Virus record (IMG/VR): IMGVR_UViG_3300020406_000016 | Coordinates: 1-31,080 of that record | DNA from: a virus | Direction: 5' to 3' (one strand) | DNA: 31,080 nt | In this document: one piece after another, positions 15,451 through 23,795 of the stretch | Position numbering within the stretch: position 1 is the first letter of the stretch | Layout: each line of letters begins with the position of its first letter | Program-made: the position numbers and the translations under genes | The notes under the pieces: generated by a model | What the model saw: only the letters and a program-made list of their open reading frames with translations | What the model was told of the DNA's origin: nothing | The model's database searches: none

Positions 15451-15939
15451 CTATGACCAAGGAACAACCGCTGCTGGCGGCGTGGTCTGAGTTCCTGTTA
15501 CAGCCCATGGTAGAAGCTGATTATATAGCACTGTTGTTGATGGTAACGTAGCTTCTGATGGCGGAAGCCCTGAAAGCACGAGGACTAGAGGGTTTGCTGG
15601 AGGTGCATGCACAACTGGCGCAGGTGGTAAACACATCCCAGGAGCAACAACCGTAGCAGCATAAGCAATAAAGCCAGCTGACAAAGCGGACTCTGTCATA
15701 GAGTTTGTACTGCCTGCGGCACCGTGACAGGCTGTTATAAAGGCTGACTCCCCAGCCGATTTACCCTCATCAGTAACAGAAGGTATCGCAGCAGCGGAGA
15801 AGAAAGCGGTAGCTACAGGCGCCCATGCGGCAGCACAATCCCACGCATCAAGCTCTTCTTGGTTTGCGGGTAGATTTCCTACTATAGTTTGAACGGCGTT
15901 ATCCATATTCGTTATCGTTGTAGGGTCTGCAAGTGGCAT
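15451..15939 (-). CDS. Small Ala/Pro-rich structural-type protein next to the spike
   Basis: This 162-aa protein starts at an ATG at 15939 sharing a base with the spike stop (TAATG). It is acidic to neutral and rich in Ala, Thr and Pro, with helical hydrophobic segments (AAAWAPVATAFFSAAAIP near 36-53 and ALSAGFIAYAATVVAPGMC near 85-103) and a Pro-rich C-terminus. The coupling to a gpV-like gene suggests a tail or baseplate component. There are no recognised motifs. The hydrophobic parts could be buried helices rather than membrane spans. Confidence 0.5.
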   Translation of the reverse strand: MPLADPTTITNMDNAVQTIVGNLPANQEELDAWDCAAAWAPVATAFFSAAAIPSVTDEGKSAGESAFITACHGAAGSTNSMTESALSAGFIAYAATVVAPGMCLPPAPVVHAPPANPLVLVLSGLPPSEATLPSTTVLYNQLLPWAVTGTQTTPPAAVVPWS

Positions 15940-17318
15940 TACTTCTTCACCTTAACTTTAGTAGAACCGACGTCAGGATCAAAGGGAGGTATCATGGGTC
16001 CAGATGGGCCAAAAGCAGTTACGCATTGAAAACTTGTCATCATAAACGTTTCTAGGGCATTGAACCTGGTAACGAAATCATCAGCTCCTGCGCCCAAGTG
16101 TACTTCCTCTGAAGCATTCAGCTTTACGTTTTTGGCTGATACTTCCATATCATCAACCACTTCGTGTATCAGCGCCTTAACACTCGTCCTAAATTCATTA
16201 CTCTGTAATAATTCTAATACGGACTGTTGATTGTTAACGCCCTTATCACCGTACTCTATTCTAACTCCCTTGTGCACATTAGCGTATACCGTTTCTGCTA
16301 TCTCTACATGAGTGTGCCCTCTAGAAAAGATAAAGTTGTCCCCGTCACGATTAAGCTGAAAAGCGTAGGTTACTTTGTCCTTATTAGCCCCTTCGTCGTG
16401 GCAGTAGATGGTGCAGCTGAGTATACCCTTCTCTTCAGATCGAATGCCCATCTTTGATGAGCTGCTTTCGTCCTCAGGAGCAGCCAGGTCTGGTCTTACG
16501 GGTTTTTCTGCCCTTTTTGACCCAACCTTGTACAGTTCCTGTGCAAACACGTGCTCGATATCTTCTTCTGGGTCGAGTGTCTCTGTTGTAAGTCTCCCTA
16601 CTCTCAACTCCACACTGTATTTGCCCTTTGTTACGTCTTCTTGGCAAAGGTCTTTAATGTTGTACTTAACTAGAACAGGGGTATTCTCTATGAAGCTCAA
16701 CTTGTTTTCTTTACCGTCTTCTAGAAAGTAGTCGCTGTTCGGAAGAGATCCTGCTCCCGATGACGGGCTTTCTCCAGCCACTAAGGTTGCGTGGCCCCAC
16801 TCGATTTCGCCCAACGGGCTTATTGCATGATACCTTTGGAAGTAGTCCCTAATCATGTTCTCTACCGGTATGTAGAGTCTTTGGGCTAGCCCTGTTGCGC
16901 TGACTTGAACGATGCCGCCTTTACGCAGAATAATTTTGTTGTCGTCTGCTGTGCCTAAGAATATATCTCCAGGCTCTAATGGCTCTCTTAGACCGTTGTA
17001 ACTTCCTAGATAATCCGAATCGCTAAGAGCTTCATCTGAAGGTTTCTTTGGTGTCTCATTGATCTGGAAGCCTAATACAAACTTGCTCCCGTCTGGTAGA
17101 AGGAAGAGAAAGCAATCGGAGCCGACCTCTGGGAGATGGTAAACGCCACCGCCATGCTCAGGAGACATGTACAGCCCAGCAACGGGAACACCTGGGTGTA
17201 GCTGTCTTGATGTAAGAGTCGTGAGGTCAACCGTAAACTTATCTATATTTACGGTCTCTACACGACAACGAAGAACAACTGCTGGTGATAAGGCCCTCTC
17301 TTGGCTAATCGCTGTCAT
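15939..17318 (-). CDS. Baseplate spike/hub-like protein (gpV/gp45-like OB-fold)
   Basis: This 459-aa protein starts at an ATG at 17318 that shares a base with the polymerase stop. The N-terminal region has the layout of a phage OB-fold spike domain: strands up to PEVGSDCFLFLLPDG and SKFVLGFQ (about 64-85). These resemble the 'P-x-V-G-D-x-V-L-V' and 'G-V-V-L-G' strands of P2 gpV/Mu gp45-type proteins. EPGDIFLGTADDNKIILRKGG (in parts, about 113-133) and C-terminal NVKLNASEEVHLGAG are repeating short strands expected of a spike beta-helix. This class forms the membrane-piercing tip of contractile tails. The call rests on pattern recognition; other tail genes are outside the window. Confidence 0.55.
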   Translation of the reverse strand: MTAISQERALSPAVVLRCRVETVNIDKFTVDLTTLTSRQLHPGVPVAGLYMSPEHGGGVYHLPEVGSDCFLFLLPDGSKFVLGFQINETPKKPSDEALSDSDYLGSYNGLREPLEPGDIFLGTADDNKIILRKGGIVQVSATGLAQRLYIPVENMIRDYFQRYHAISPLGEIEWGHATLVAGESPSSGAGSLPNSDYFLEDGKENKLSFIENTPVLVKYNIKDLCQEDVTKGKYSVELRVGRLTTETLDPEEDIEHVFAQELYKVGSKRAEKPVRPDLAAPEDESSSSKMGIRSEEKGILSCTIYCHDEGANKDKVTYAFQLNRDGDNFIFSRGHTHVEIAETVYANVHKGVRIEYGDKGVNNQQSVLELLQSNEFRTSVKALIHEVVDDMEVSAKNVKLNASEEVHLGAGADDFVTRFNALETFMMTSFQCVTAFGPSGPMIPPFDPDVGSTKVKVKK

Positions 17319-20300
17319 TAGTAGGGGCCCTCGCTTTTATCCTTTTTACCAAACTCTGCGCTGTAGGCGATGCCTGGTGCGGGGTGTACGCCGTGGATGT
17401 CTGACTTCCAGCCCTCATTTGCGGCTCTGATGTAAGTCTCTTTTAGTCGCCTATACTGTAATCTCGCTATCCAGTCCGTTGTCTGGTCTAGCGGCAAGGT
17501 TTCCACGCCTCGTAATATAGGGGTGACTTTGGCGGGACTCTTCAAGGATCTGTTACCCGCCGCAACACTTGTTAGAGGCACAAGATCGCCCCGTACAAAG
17601 TCACTGTCCCCAGGTTCATCTATCACACCAAGGTTTGTCAAAGCCTTAGTGACAACCTCAACGTTTCGTTTCTTGATACCCTCGTTCTCGTACACCTTAT
17701 GTATCTCACTAGATATGTAGGCTCTGACAGTATCTATGTTGGTCTTGTCCAGCAGATCGTGGGGGTTGATGGTTCCTGATGATATCTTCTGCCCCTTCTT
17801 TACACGGTCCCCTACGGAGATATTCAACTTCCTACCACTGGGGACATAAACTTCGCTGGACCCGATCTTAACGTCAAAACCGCCCACACCACTCTCAGCT
17901 ACACTCGTTACCTCCCCGCTGATTGGGGCCAAGGACGCTGAGTTAGGTAGAACTTTTGGCATCTTAAGTAGCTGAGAAACTCTACTAATGCCCCCGACAA
18001 CACCCCCGCTTGAACCCGCAACACCACCGGTATGGAAGGTCTTCATTGATAGCTGAGTTCCTCTCTCACCCAGAGAGATTCCAGCGATAAGGCCTATGTT
18101 TGTTCCCTTCTCAAGGGGTTGCCCATTGTCTTGAACGCCGTAGCACTTAGAACACATGCCTTTTTTAGCCTCACACTTTAGTGGGCTTCTTACCAACACC
18201 TTCGAGACTTTAGAGGTCTTCATCTTGGCTATCAGGTTGGGAGTTAGAGCAGTATTCGCGGGAATCGTCGCCTTGCCAACCTTGACGCTCTTAGCAGTGA
18301 ATCTGTCAACGATATCTCCATCGGTCGCGTCCAATGCAATACCATTAGTAGTACCACAGTCATCTGAAGTAACTATGTATCCAAGCATCGTGTTCGCTAT
18401 TTGCTTATTCAGGGCGCCAGGTACTGAAACAGACTGAACTTTTTCGATAAGGCCCTTTCTCGCACCTGAACTTGCAACCCAGTAGTCGGAAGACCTAAGC
18501 CCTTCTGAGTAGGAGCGGTCAACCGGAACAGGAATAACTCTACCGCTAGCATTCTCCAGCAGCATGGGCCCTAACAACATTTGCTGTAGCTGTGCCCAGG
18601 CGGGTTTAACGCCCGCATTGTTCATCGCCCTAAGCTTGTTTCCTGATTTATCAAGAACCTTCTTAGAGGCGTCATTCATCTTCTTTGTGACGTCGGTATA
18701 CAGGTTTACTATCTGCTGGTCACCGGCCTCTCTTGAGATCAAATTCATCTTGACCTTTTTACGGATGGCGGATTCCTTCACCCGTGCACGAGTCATTTCA
18801 GTGTCTCTGATTCCCTTAAGTGTATCGAAGTCCTTCAGGCTGAAACTGAAACCTATGTTGTACGCGTGTCCGAATCCCAACTCCTTAATCCTGTCTGCCG
18901 TTTGAGCAAACTCTGCTGGGGTATCCGTGGCCACTGACCTGAGAACTGCTTGAAGATTCTTCTTTCCCATGACCATGTCTGGGCTGGTCAGTATCTCTTC
19001 GCTCTGCACCTTCTTGGGTAGTGTTTTATTGAACATTATTCTACCGGCGGTAGTCTTCATGCCACCCACGCTTACTACGTCCGTCATGGATATCTTGCCC
19101 GCCTTCGCATCTGCAATGACATCCTTTTGGTTCTTGTAGGACCCGCCTGTCTTCTTGCCCATTTGGGTCATCAGGAAAAGGCCCAACTGCCCTTCTAGAC
19201 TTGGTTGGTACATGACACGGCCAGTGGCGGGATTGAACAAATTCTTGGAAGGCATCATGTTATATGCCTCGTCAACCGCCTGCTGAGATATGGGAACGAA
19301 CACTGCCATCGTATCGCCATCGAAGTCGGCATTAAATCCGCCCGTAACGAGTGGGTGGATATGAATACTCTGCTCATCGTGTATCTTAGCTTTGAATGCC
19401 ATTATGCCGAACTTATGCAGCACCGGATCACGCTTAAACAGAACAGGTCTTTTGTTTGCAGCAACTTCTAGAGCCCTATTCGCGATCTTAGAGCCTTTCT
19501 CAATCTCTTCCCTGGCTTGTAGTGGGGTGTACCCCATGCCTACCAACTCTTTGACAACGAAGGGTCTGAATACCTTCATTGCGCCTTTTCTCGGCATGCC
19601 AAGCTCATCAAGGTGCAGGTCTAAATTAGGCACAATTACAGACCTCATAGAGATGTCTTGCTTCCTGTCTAGAATTCTTGTGTGGAAGAAGCTCTGCTTA
19701 GGTGACGTCCTACCAGACAAAATAGTTAGTATTCCTGGTGGCCTAGCAGACCCATCAAGTGCAACACCTGTAGACTGTGCTCCTGAAGTGGTTCCGTATA
19801 GTGCGTCTGATGCGTTATACAGGTCCTCTCTCAACTTAACCAAAGCCTCCTCTGGAAGGATGCCCTTGGACTCCTTGAGCTTGTTGTTAAGTATGGCTAT
19901 GTCTCTGTAGAGCATGTTTAGGCCATCGATATTTAAGTCACCGCCTTCAAGGGCGTTGATTGGCCTAAATATTGGAGGGAGTACCGGTAGGTTAGAAAGC
20001 GAGTATGCCTCTTGAGCAGACATGCCGTTTTTCTTAAGCATAAGAAGATACTTAATTTTCTTGTTGACCTTATCTAAGTCATTTCTGCGCACAGTCTTGA
20101 TGCGCTCTTTAGCAGCTGCAAGGGACGCCTCGATGTTGACAGCTCTCAGAGCTGCTACAATTCCAGCTGGACCACTGACTACTCCGTCTCCAGCAGGCAC
20201 CACGTCACCGTTTGAGTTGAAACCGTTAGACCCATCTATGACGCTGTCATATTCCTTGCCTGTAATGCCCAGAAGAGATCGAATGCCCTTTTCGAAGAGA

Positions 20301-23300
20301 GGGTTTGGCATTGGCTCGGAAAGCTCTATGTGAGACCAGTTCTTTCCACCAGGTCCCCCGGTTATGTCCTCATCAAACAGACCACCCTTTTCAGGCTTAA
20401 GGTCCTTACCACGTATAACTCTACTTCCGTCTGACAGTGCGCCATTAGACATTGAGGTTATTTGCTCGTCTGTCATGGGGGAAACAATGAGCCCGTTTCC
20501 ATCTTTCTCAATGTTCATGCCAAGAGCGGCCATGTAGGATACGAATTTCTCATAAGCAAAGCTTGGCTTAGGGGACGGTAAGATCGAACCCGTCTGTATG
20601 GCTGTCCAGACGTCGTCTTGCTGCTTGTCGCTCTTGAATGTCAGCGCATCCCTGATGTTACCGACAGCGCCATGAGCCAGCATCGCATACAAGCCAAGCT
20701 CACCAAAGCGCTGCGCACCACCAGTCTCTCCGCCCCCCTTAGGCACTAGGTTTGCGTCGTAATCATATCCGTAACCATGGGCGCGGCCACTAAGCTTTTT
20801 GTCTATCTGGTGTACTAGCTTTAGGGTGTACTGCTTGCCAACAAGAATCCTACCAAGACTCTTACCGGTCTCTGGGTCAAAAAGCTCAGTTGTCTCATCA
20901 ATACCATGCTTTTCAAGCTCAGCTTTAACCATCTCTTGGTATCCAAGCTCACGCTCATGCTGCTTAACAAGGATGCGCTTAGGACCCTCTTTTGTCTTTA
21001 TGGTCCTGTAATGCTCTTTAACTTGAACTATCTTTTTCTGGTCGTTTCGCTGAAAGTTTTCAACGGCGTACGGGGTACCAGTCTTCTCTGCTACCTTTGC
21101 AAGACTGGTCTCTAATACCTGCCCGAGGTTGATTCTCCCTGGAACTCCTGACGGGTTGTAGATTATTTCGAGTGCGTTACCGTCCTTATCTCTGGGCATC
21201 TCCTCGTCAGGTATTACCGCAGTAATAACGCCTTTGTTACCATGCCTTCCGGTAAGCTTATCCCCGACGTCGGCCTGTTCTTCCGTCTTTACGTTGACGA
21301 CTATTTCCCTGCCATTCCTAACAACATCTGTCACGGTTCCTGAATAGGGCTTGTTCCAGACGATGCTTTTATCTTTCCAAGGGCGCACTAAGGACTTGTG
21401 GATACCCTTCAGTAGAAGCTGCTCCTTTGAAGGTTCTGTCTTCTGAAGAACTGTCATCAAGGTGTCGCCAGGAGCAACCTTCTGCCCCTTCTTTATGACG
21501 CCGTCCTCGTCCAACTTCTTAGCGTTCTCATCCGATACTGCGCCGGGGTAGTTCGCCCTATACTTTTTAAGGCCAACGGTCATGTTTTTTTCAATGTAAG
21601 AACGTTTCTTGTGTAGGTGCTCAGAAGTCAGCTTTTTGGAGGCCCCTTCAGAAATTACGATTCCGTCCTCAAAAACAAGTCCTTTGAAAGGCAGATATCC
21701 AACAGTCAAATTCAGCCCGTTTGAAAGAACGCCGTCTTTGGTGAAGTTCGTATCAGCAATTATCTCCCCCTTCTTTACCTTGTCGCCTTTTTTAACCAGA
21801 GGGGTTGAGTTTACAAAAGCCTTCTTCTCATTCAGTGGGAAGTTGTCGTACATGCCCACTTGATGGGTCTTCCCATCCTTGTCCTTAATGACAACTCTTG
21901 TATTGGACACGGACTCTACAGTGCCGCTAACAGGTGCGCTATGTGCGGTGAAGTCTCCCACAATAGACTCCCAAGTCTTGTACTTGGGATCAGGGCTACC
22001 GGAAACAACTTGGACAAGGGGCTGCTCTCTGTTTTTTAGAGAGATTGCCTGTTCCATGTGCCGCGTCGCCATTCCAGCCCTGTTTGCCTGATCGCTGGGC
22101 AGAAATGGGATAAGGTTAGCGGTAATGCTGAATAGCTGCTTTGGCGATTGTAATATGTAGTCAACCTCTGACGGGCCTACTGTTTCTGGGTCTCCACCGT
22201 CACGAGCAACTACGGTAATATTATCCGATAATGCCTTTGGTGTTTTCTTGGTAAGGTCGTACTGATCTGCAAAAGCAACGGCTTTTCCTGAAAGCTCTGC
22301 GGGGCTCTTCCTGACAGTCTTTCCCGTCTTGGCATCCCTGAGATCAATGTACGGGGTCTTACCCTGCTTACTGACGCCCAGTGCTAGATGCGCTGTCACA
22401 CCCGACCGCTTGCCCTCGGGAGTGTGAACCGGATCAATCAGCCCAAGGTAGCTAGCGTCTATCAGCTTAGCCTCGTCTGTTATAGCGTTATCACTTTGAA
22501 TGCCGCCCTGGCCCATGATCGTGGTTCTCATGAAACCGCCAAGCATGTCGATTGGGTTTGTCTGCGAGCTTTGTTGAGACAGCGACGTTGACGTAAAAAA
22601 TGTCTTTACGGGAACATTGAATATATCAGAAGTTATGATTGAACGTATGTCGTCTTTACGGTCGACATTGTTCCCTATTTTGTATTTGATGCGCTTTTGT
22701 GAGTTTTTCACACGCTCAGGTATATGGTTGTCTATAGTCCAAAGTTCCTTAAACCTGAGGCTGTCTCGGTTGTCTACTTTGTCCTCTCCCCTGTTGATTC
22801 TAAGAAGCTTTGCCGCTGAAGCAAGCAGTGCTTCCCCGCTTATTGATGAGAAGCCTTTACCTAGTGTGACTGACGTTGTTTCTGGGCTGATCTTAGTCGC
22901 TGACAAAGCCTCTTTGATAACAGGCACTGCTTCCGTATCGCTATTGACGACCGCCCTTCGGTTCAAGGACTTTGACATCTTAACCAACTCGCCGCGCTTT
23001 TTCTTTGAGACCGCTTGAGAGTAAGCTTCCTTACCAAGCACGGACTCAATTCGCTCATCCGACACACCTAGAGCCTGTAGCACTGGTAAAAGTTGGATGT
23101 TGCTGGTTCCGTATTTTAGTAAGAAGCCCCGCTTTGCTGGGTCAAAGCCCAATCTGAAGCCTCGTCCCTCAGCTAAGTTGAACTGTGTTTCAAGCTCACC
23201 GTTCGCCTTCCTGCGTGCGTAAGCTCCTGACTTAAGTCGCCACTGATTGTCTACCTGGTACTCTGTTCCGTCTACGATGTAGGAATAGCGCCTGGTCAGC

Positions 23301-23587
23301 TTAGGCAGGTTCATAATGCGCATCTTGTTAACTGAAGATACGACTTGACCTGTAGCGTTATCTACAAGTTCAAGGTCCGCAAATATAGGCTGCGCCCATG
23401 TGCGACCTCTCATACGTGCGTTTTTCTGGGATGTGATGTCGTCTGAACTTACTTTTGGACCCGTATAAATCCTCTTAGCAACAAGGGTTCTGTTCTTACC
23501 TACATGCGGAAAGAAATCCTCGATTACTTCTACGGTCCTGTCTTCGAGGGATGACATCACCCTCTGAGGATCTAGAACATTTATCAT
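17318..23587 (-). CDS. Single-chain fused beta-beta' multisubunit-type RNA polymerase
   Basis: The 2089-aa chain starts at an ATG at 23587 behind GCAGGAG. The beta half runs to about residue 1035: fork/rifampicin-pocket region FFTSTSLSQQSSQTNP (330-345), GLIDPVHTPEGK (382-393), FLPSDQANRAGM (495-506), GDKLTGRHGNKG (775-786), NPSGVPGRINLGQ (811-823), GGAQRFGE (956-963) and a beta C-terminal-like LGMNIE. The beta' half follows: GLFDEDITGG (1069), SMRSVIVPNLDLH (1313-1325), catalytic NADFDGD (1419-1425), bridge helix GARKGL (1708-1713), zinc ligands in DDCGT (1742-1746) and C-x6-C-x2-C (1805-1815), trigger loop GERGTQLSMKTFHTGG (1840-1855), and C-terminal GIAY. All catalytic motifs are intact. 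The beta' N-terminal zinc domain and the large lineage insertions are missing. No alpha, omega or sigma gene is in the window. It lies between portal and spike genes, so it is possibly virion-packaged. Confidence 0.95.
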   Translation of the reverse strand: MINVLDPQRVMSSLEDRTVEVIEDFFPHVGKNRTLVAKRIYTGPKVSSDDITSQKNARMRGRTWAQPIFADLELVDNATGQVVSSVNKMRIMNLPKLTRRYSYIVDGTEYQVDNQWRLKSGAYARRKANGELETQFNLAEGRGFRLGFDPAKRGFLLKYGTSNIQLLPVLQALGVSDERIESVLGKEAYSQAVSKKKRGELVKMSKSLNRRAVVNSDTEAVPVIKEALSATKISPETTSVTLGKGFSSISGEALLASAAKLLRINRGEDKVDNRDSLRFKELWTIDNHIPERVKNSQKRIKYKIGNNVDRKDDIRSIITSDIFNVPVKTFFTSTSLSQQSSQTNPIDMLGGFMRTTIMGQGGIQSDNAITDEAKLIDASYLGLIDPVHTPEGKRSGVTAHLALGVSKQGKTPYIDLRDAKTGKTVRKSPAELSGKAVAFADQYDLTKKTPKALSDNITVVARDGGDPETVGPSEVDYILQSPKQLFSITANLIPFLPSDQANRAGMATRHMEQAISLKNREQPLVQVVSGSPDPKYKTWESIVGDFTAHSAPVSGTVESVSNTRVVIKDKDGKTHQVGMYDNFPLNEKKAFVNSTPLVKKGDKVKKGEIIADTNFTKDGVLSNGLNLTVGYLPFKGLVFEDGIVISEGASKKLTSEHLHKKRSYIEKNMTVGLKKYRANYPGAVSDENAKKLDEDGVIKKGQKVAPGDTLMTVLQKTEPSKEQLLLKGIHKSLVRPWKDKSIVWNKPYSGTVTDVVRNGREIVVNVKTEEQADVGDKLTGRHGNKGVITAVIPDEEMPRDKDGNALEIIYNPSGVPGRINLGQVLETSLAKVAEKTGTPYAVENFQRNDQKKIVQVKEHYRTIKTKEGPKRILVKQHERELGYQEMVKAELEKHGIDETTELFDPETGKSLGRILVGKQYTLKLVHQIDKKLSGRAHGYGYDYDANLVPKGGGETGGAQRFGELGLYAMLAHGAVGNIRDALTFKSDKQQDDVWTAIQTGSILPSPKPSFAYEKFVSYMAALGMNIEKDGNGLIVSPMTDEQITSMSNGALSDGSRVIRGKDLKPEKGGLFDEDITGGPGGKNWSHIELSEPMPNPLFEKGIRSLLGITGKEYDSVIDGSNGFNSNGDVVPAGDGVVSGPAGIVAALRAVNIEASLAAAKERIKTVRRNDLDKVNKKIKYLLMLKKNGMSAQEAYSLSNLPVLPPIFRPINALEGGDLNIDGLNMLYRDIAILNNKLKESKGILPEEALVKLREDLYNASDALYGTTSGAQSTGVALDGSARPPGILTILSGRTSPKQSFFHTRILDRKQDISMRSVIVPNLDLHLDELGMPRKGAMKVFRPFVVKELVGMGYTPLQAREEIEKGSKIANRALEVAANKRPVLFKRDPVLHKFGIMAFKAKIHDEQSIHIHPLVTGGFNADFDGDTMAVFVPISQQAVDEAYNMMPSKNLFNPATGRVMYQPSLEGQLGLFLMTQMGKKTGGSYKNQKDVIADAKAGKISMTDVVSVGGMKTTAGRIMFNKTLPKKVQSEEILTSPDMVMGKKNLQAVLRSVATDTPAEFAQTADRIKELGFGHAYNIGFSFSLKDFDTLKGIRDTEMTRARVKESAIRKKVKMNLISREAGDQQIVNLYTDVTKKMNDASKKVLDKSGNKLRAMNNAGVKPAWAQLQQMLLGPMLLENASGRVIPVPVDRSYSEGLRSSDYWVASSGARKGLIEKVQSVSVPGALNKQIANTMLGYIVTSDDCGTTNGIALDATDGDIVDRFTAKSVKVGKATIPANTALTPNLIAKMKTSKVSKVLVRSPLKCEAKKGMCSKCYGVQDNGQPLEKGTNIGLIAGISLGERGTQLSMKTFHTGGVAGSSGGVVGGISRVSQLLKMPKVLPNSASLAPISGEVTSVAESGVGGFDVKIGSSEVYVPSGRKLNISVGDRVKKGQKISSGTINPHDLLDKTNIDTVRAYISSEIHKVYENEGIKKRNVEVVTKALTNLGVIDEPGDSDFVRGDLVPLTSVAAGNRSLKSPAKVTPILRGVETLPLDQTTDWIARLQYRRLKETYIRAANEGWKSDIHGVHPAPGIAYSAEFGKKDKSEGPY

Positions 23588-23633
23588 CTGCTGCTCCTGC
23601 TATTTACAACCCCTTAAGCGGTATAAGAATGAT

Positions 23634-23649
23634 GAGGCAATAGTGCCTC
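23634..23649. other. Perfect 6-bp hairpin upstream of a 32-codon ORF
   Basis: The sequence GAGGCA-ATAG-TGCCTC forms a six-base-pair stem with a four-base loop in the gap between polymerase and portal genes. A GGTATAAG sequence (23620-23627) precedes it, and an ORF with GGAG follows on the plus strand. There is no U-tract in either direction, so it is not a standard terminator. It may be a leader hairpin for either strand. Confidence 0.4.
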
Positions 23650-23671
23650 CAACTGCTAATCGGAGAACCTG

Positions 23672-23770
23672 ATGAAGAAAGAAGATCGCCAAGAAGATAA
23701 GCGCGAAAGCGTTGAGGAACGACTTGCACGAAACGTTGACGAGTCCCTTCGCGGCGAGAGGCGGAAGTAA
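23672..23770 (+). CDS. Possible 32-aa highly charged plus-strand peptide
   Basis: The ATG at 23672 has GGAG six bases upstream and the frame runs to a TAA at 23768-23770. The peptide is almost entirely charged (MKKEDRQEDKRESVEERL, then a basic end GERRK) and would be a single helix. It occupies the only sizeable gap (208 bases) in the minus-strand operon, between portal and polymerase genes, and faces against them. The good ribosome binding site and coding-like composition favour a real gene. Its small size and lack of relatives in view keep it uncertain. Confidence 0.38.
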   Translation: MKKEDRQEDKRESVEERLARNVDESLRGERRK

Positions 23771-23795
23771 CAACCGCTAGCCTTCAAACGTAAAA

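Noticed and set aside
19392-19910. Plus-strand ORF of 172 aa inside the polymerase gene
   Set aside because: Antisense to the strongly conserved catalytic part of beta'; typical shadow.
17318-23587. Possibility that this is a host chromosomal rpoBC fusion
   Set aside because: Neighbours are portal, spike, terminase and protease genes, with no ribosomal or elongation factor genes; the chain is also much shorter than bacterial beta plus beta'.
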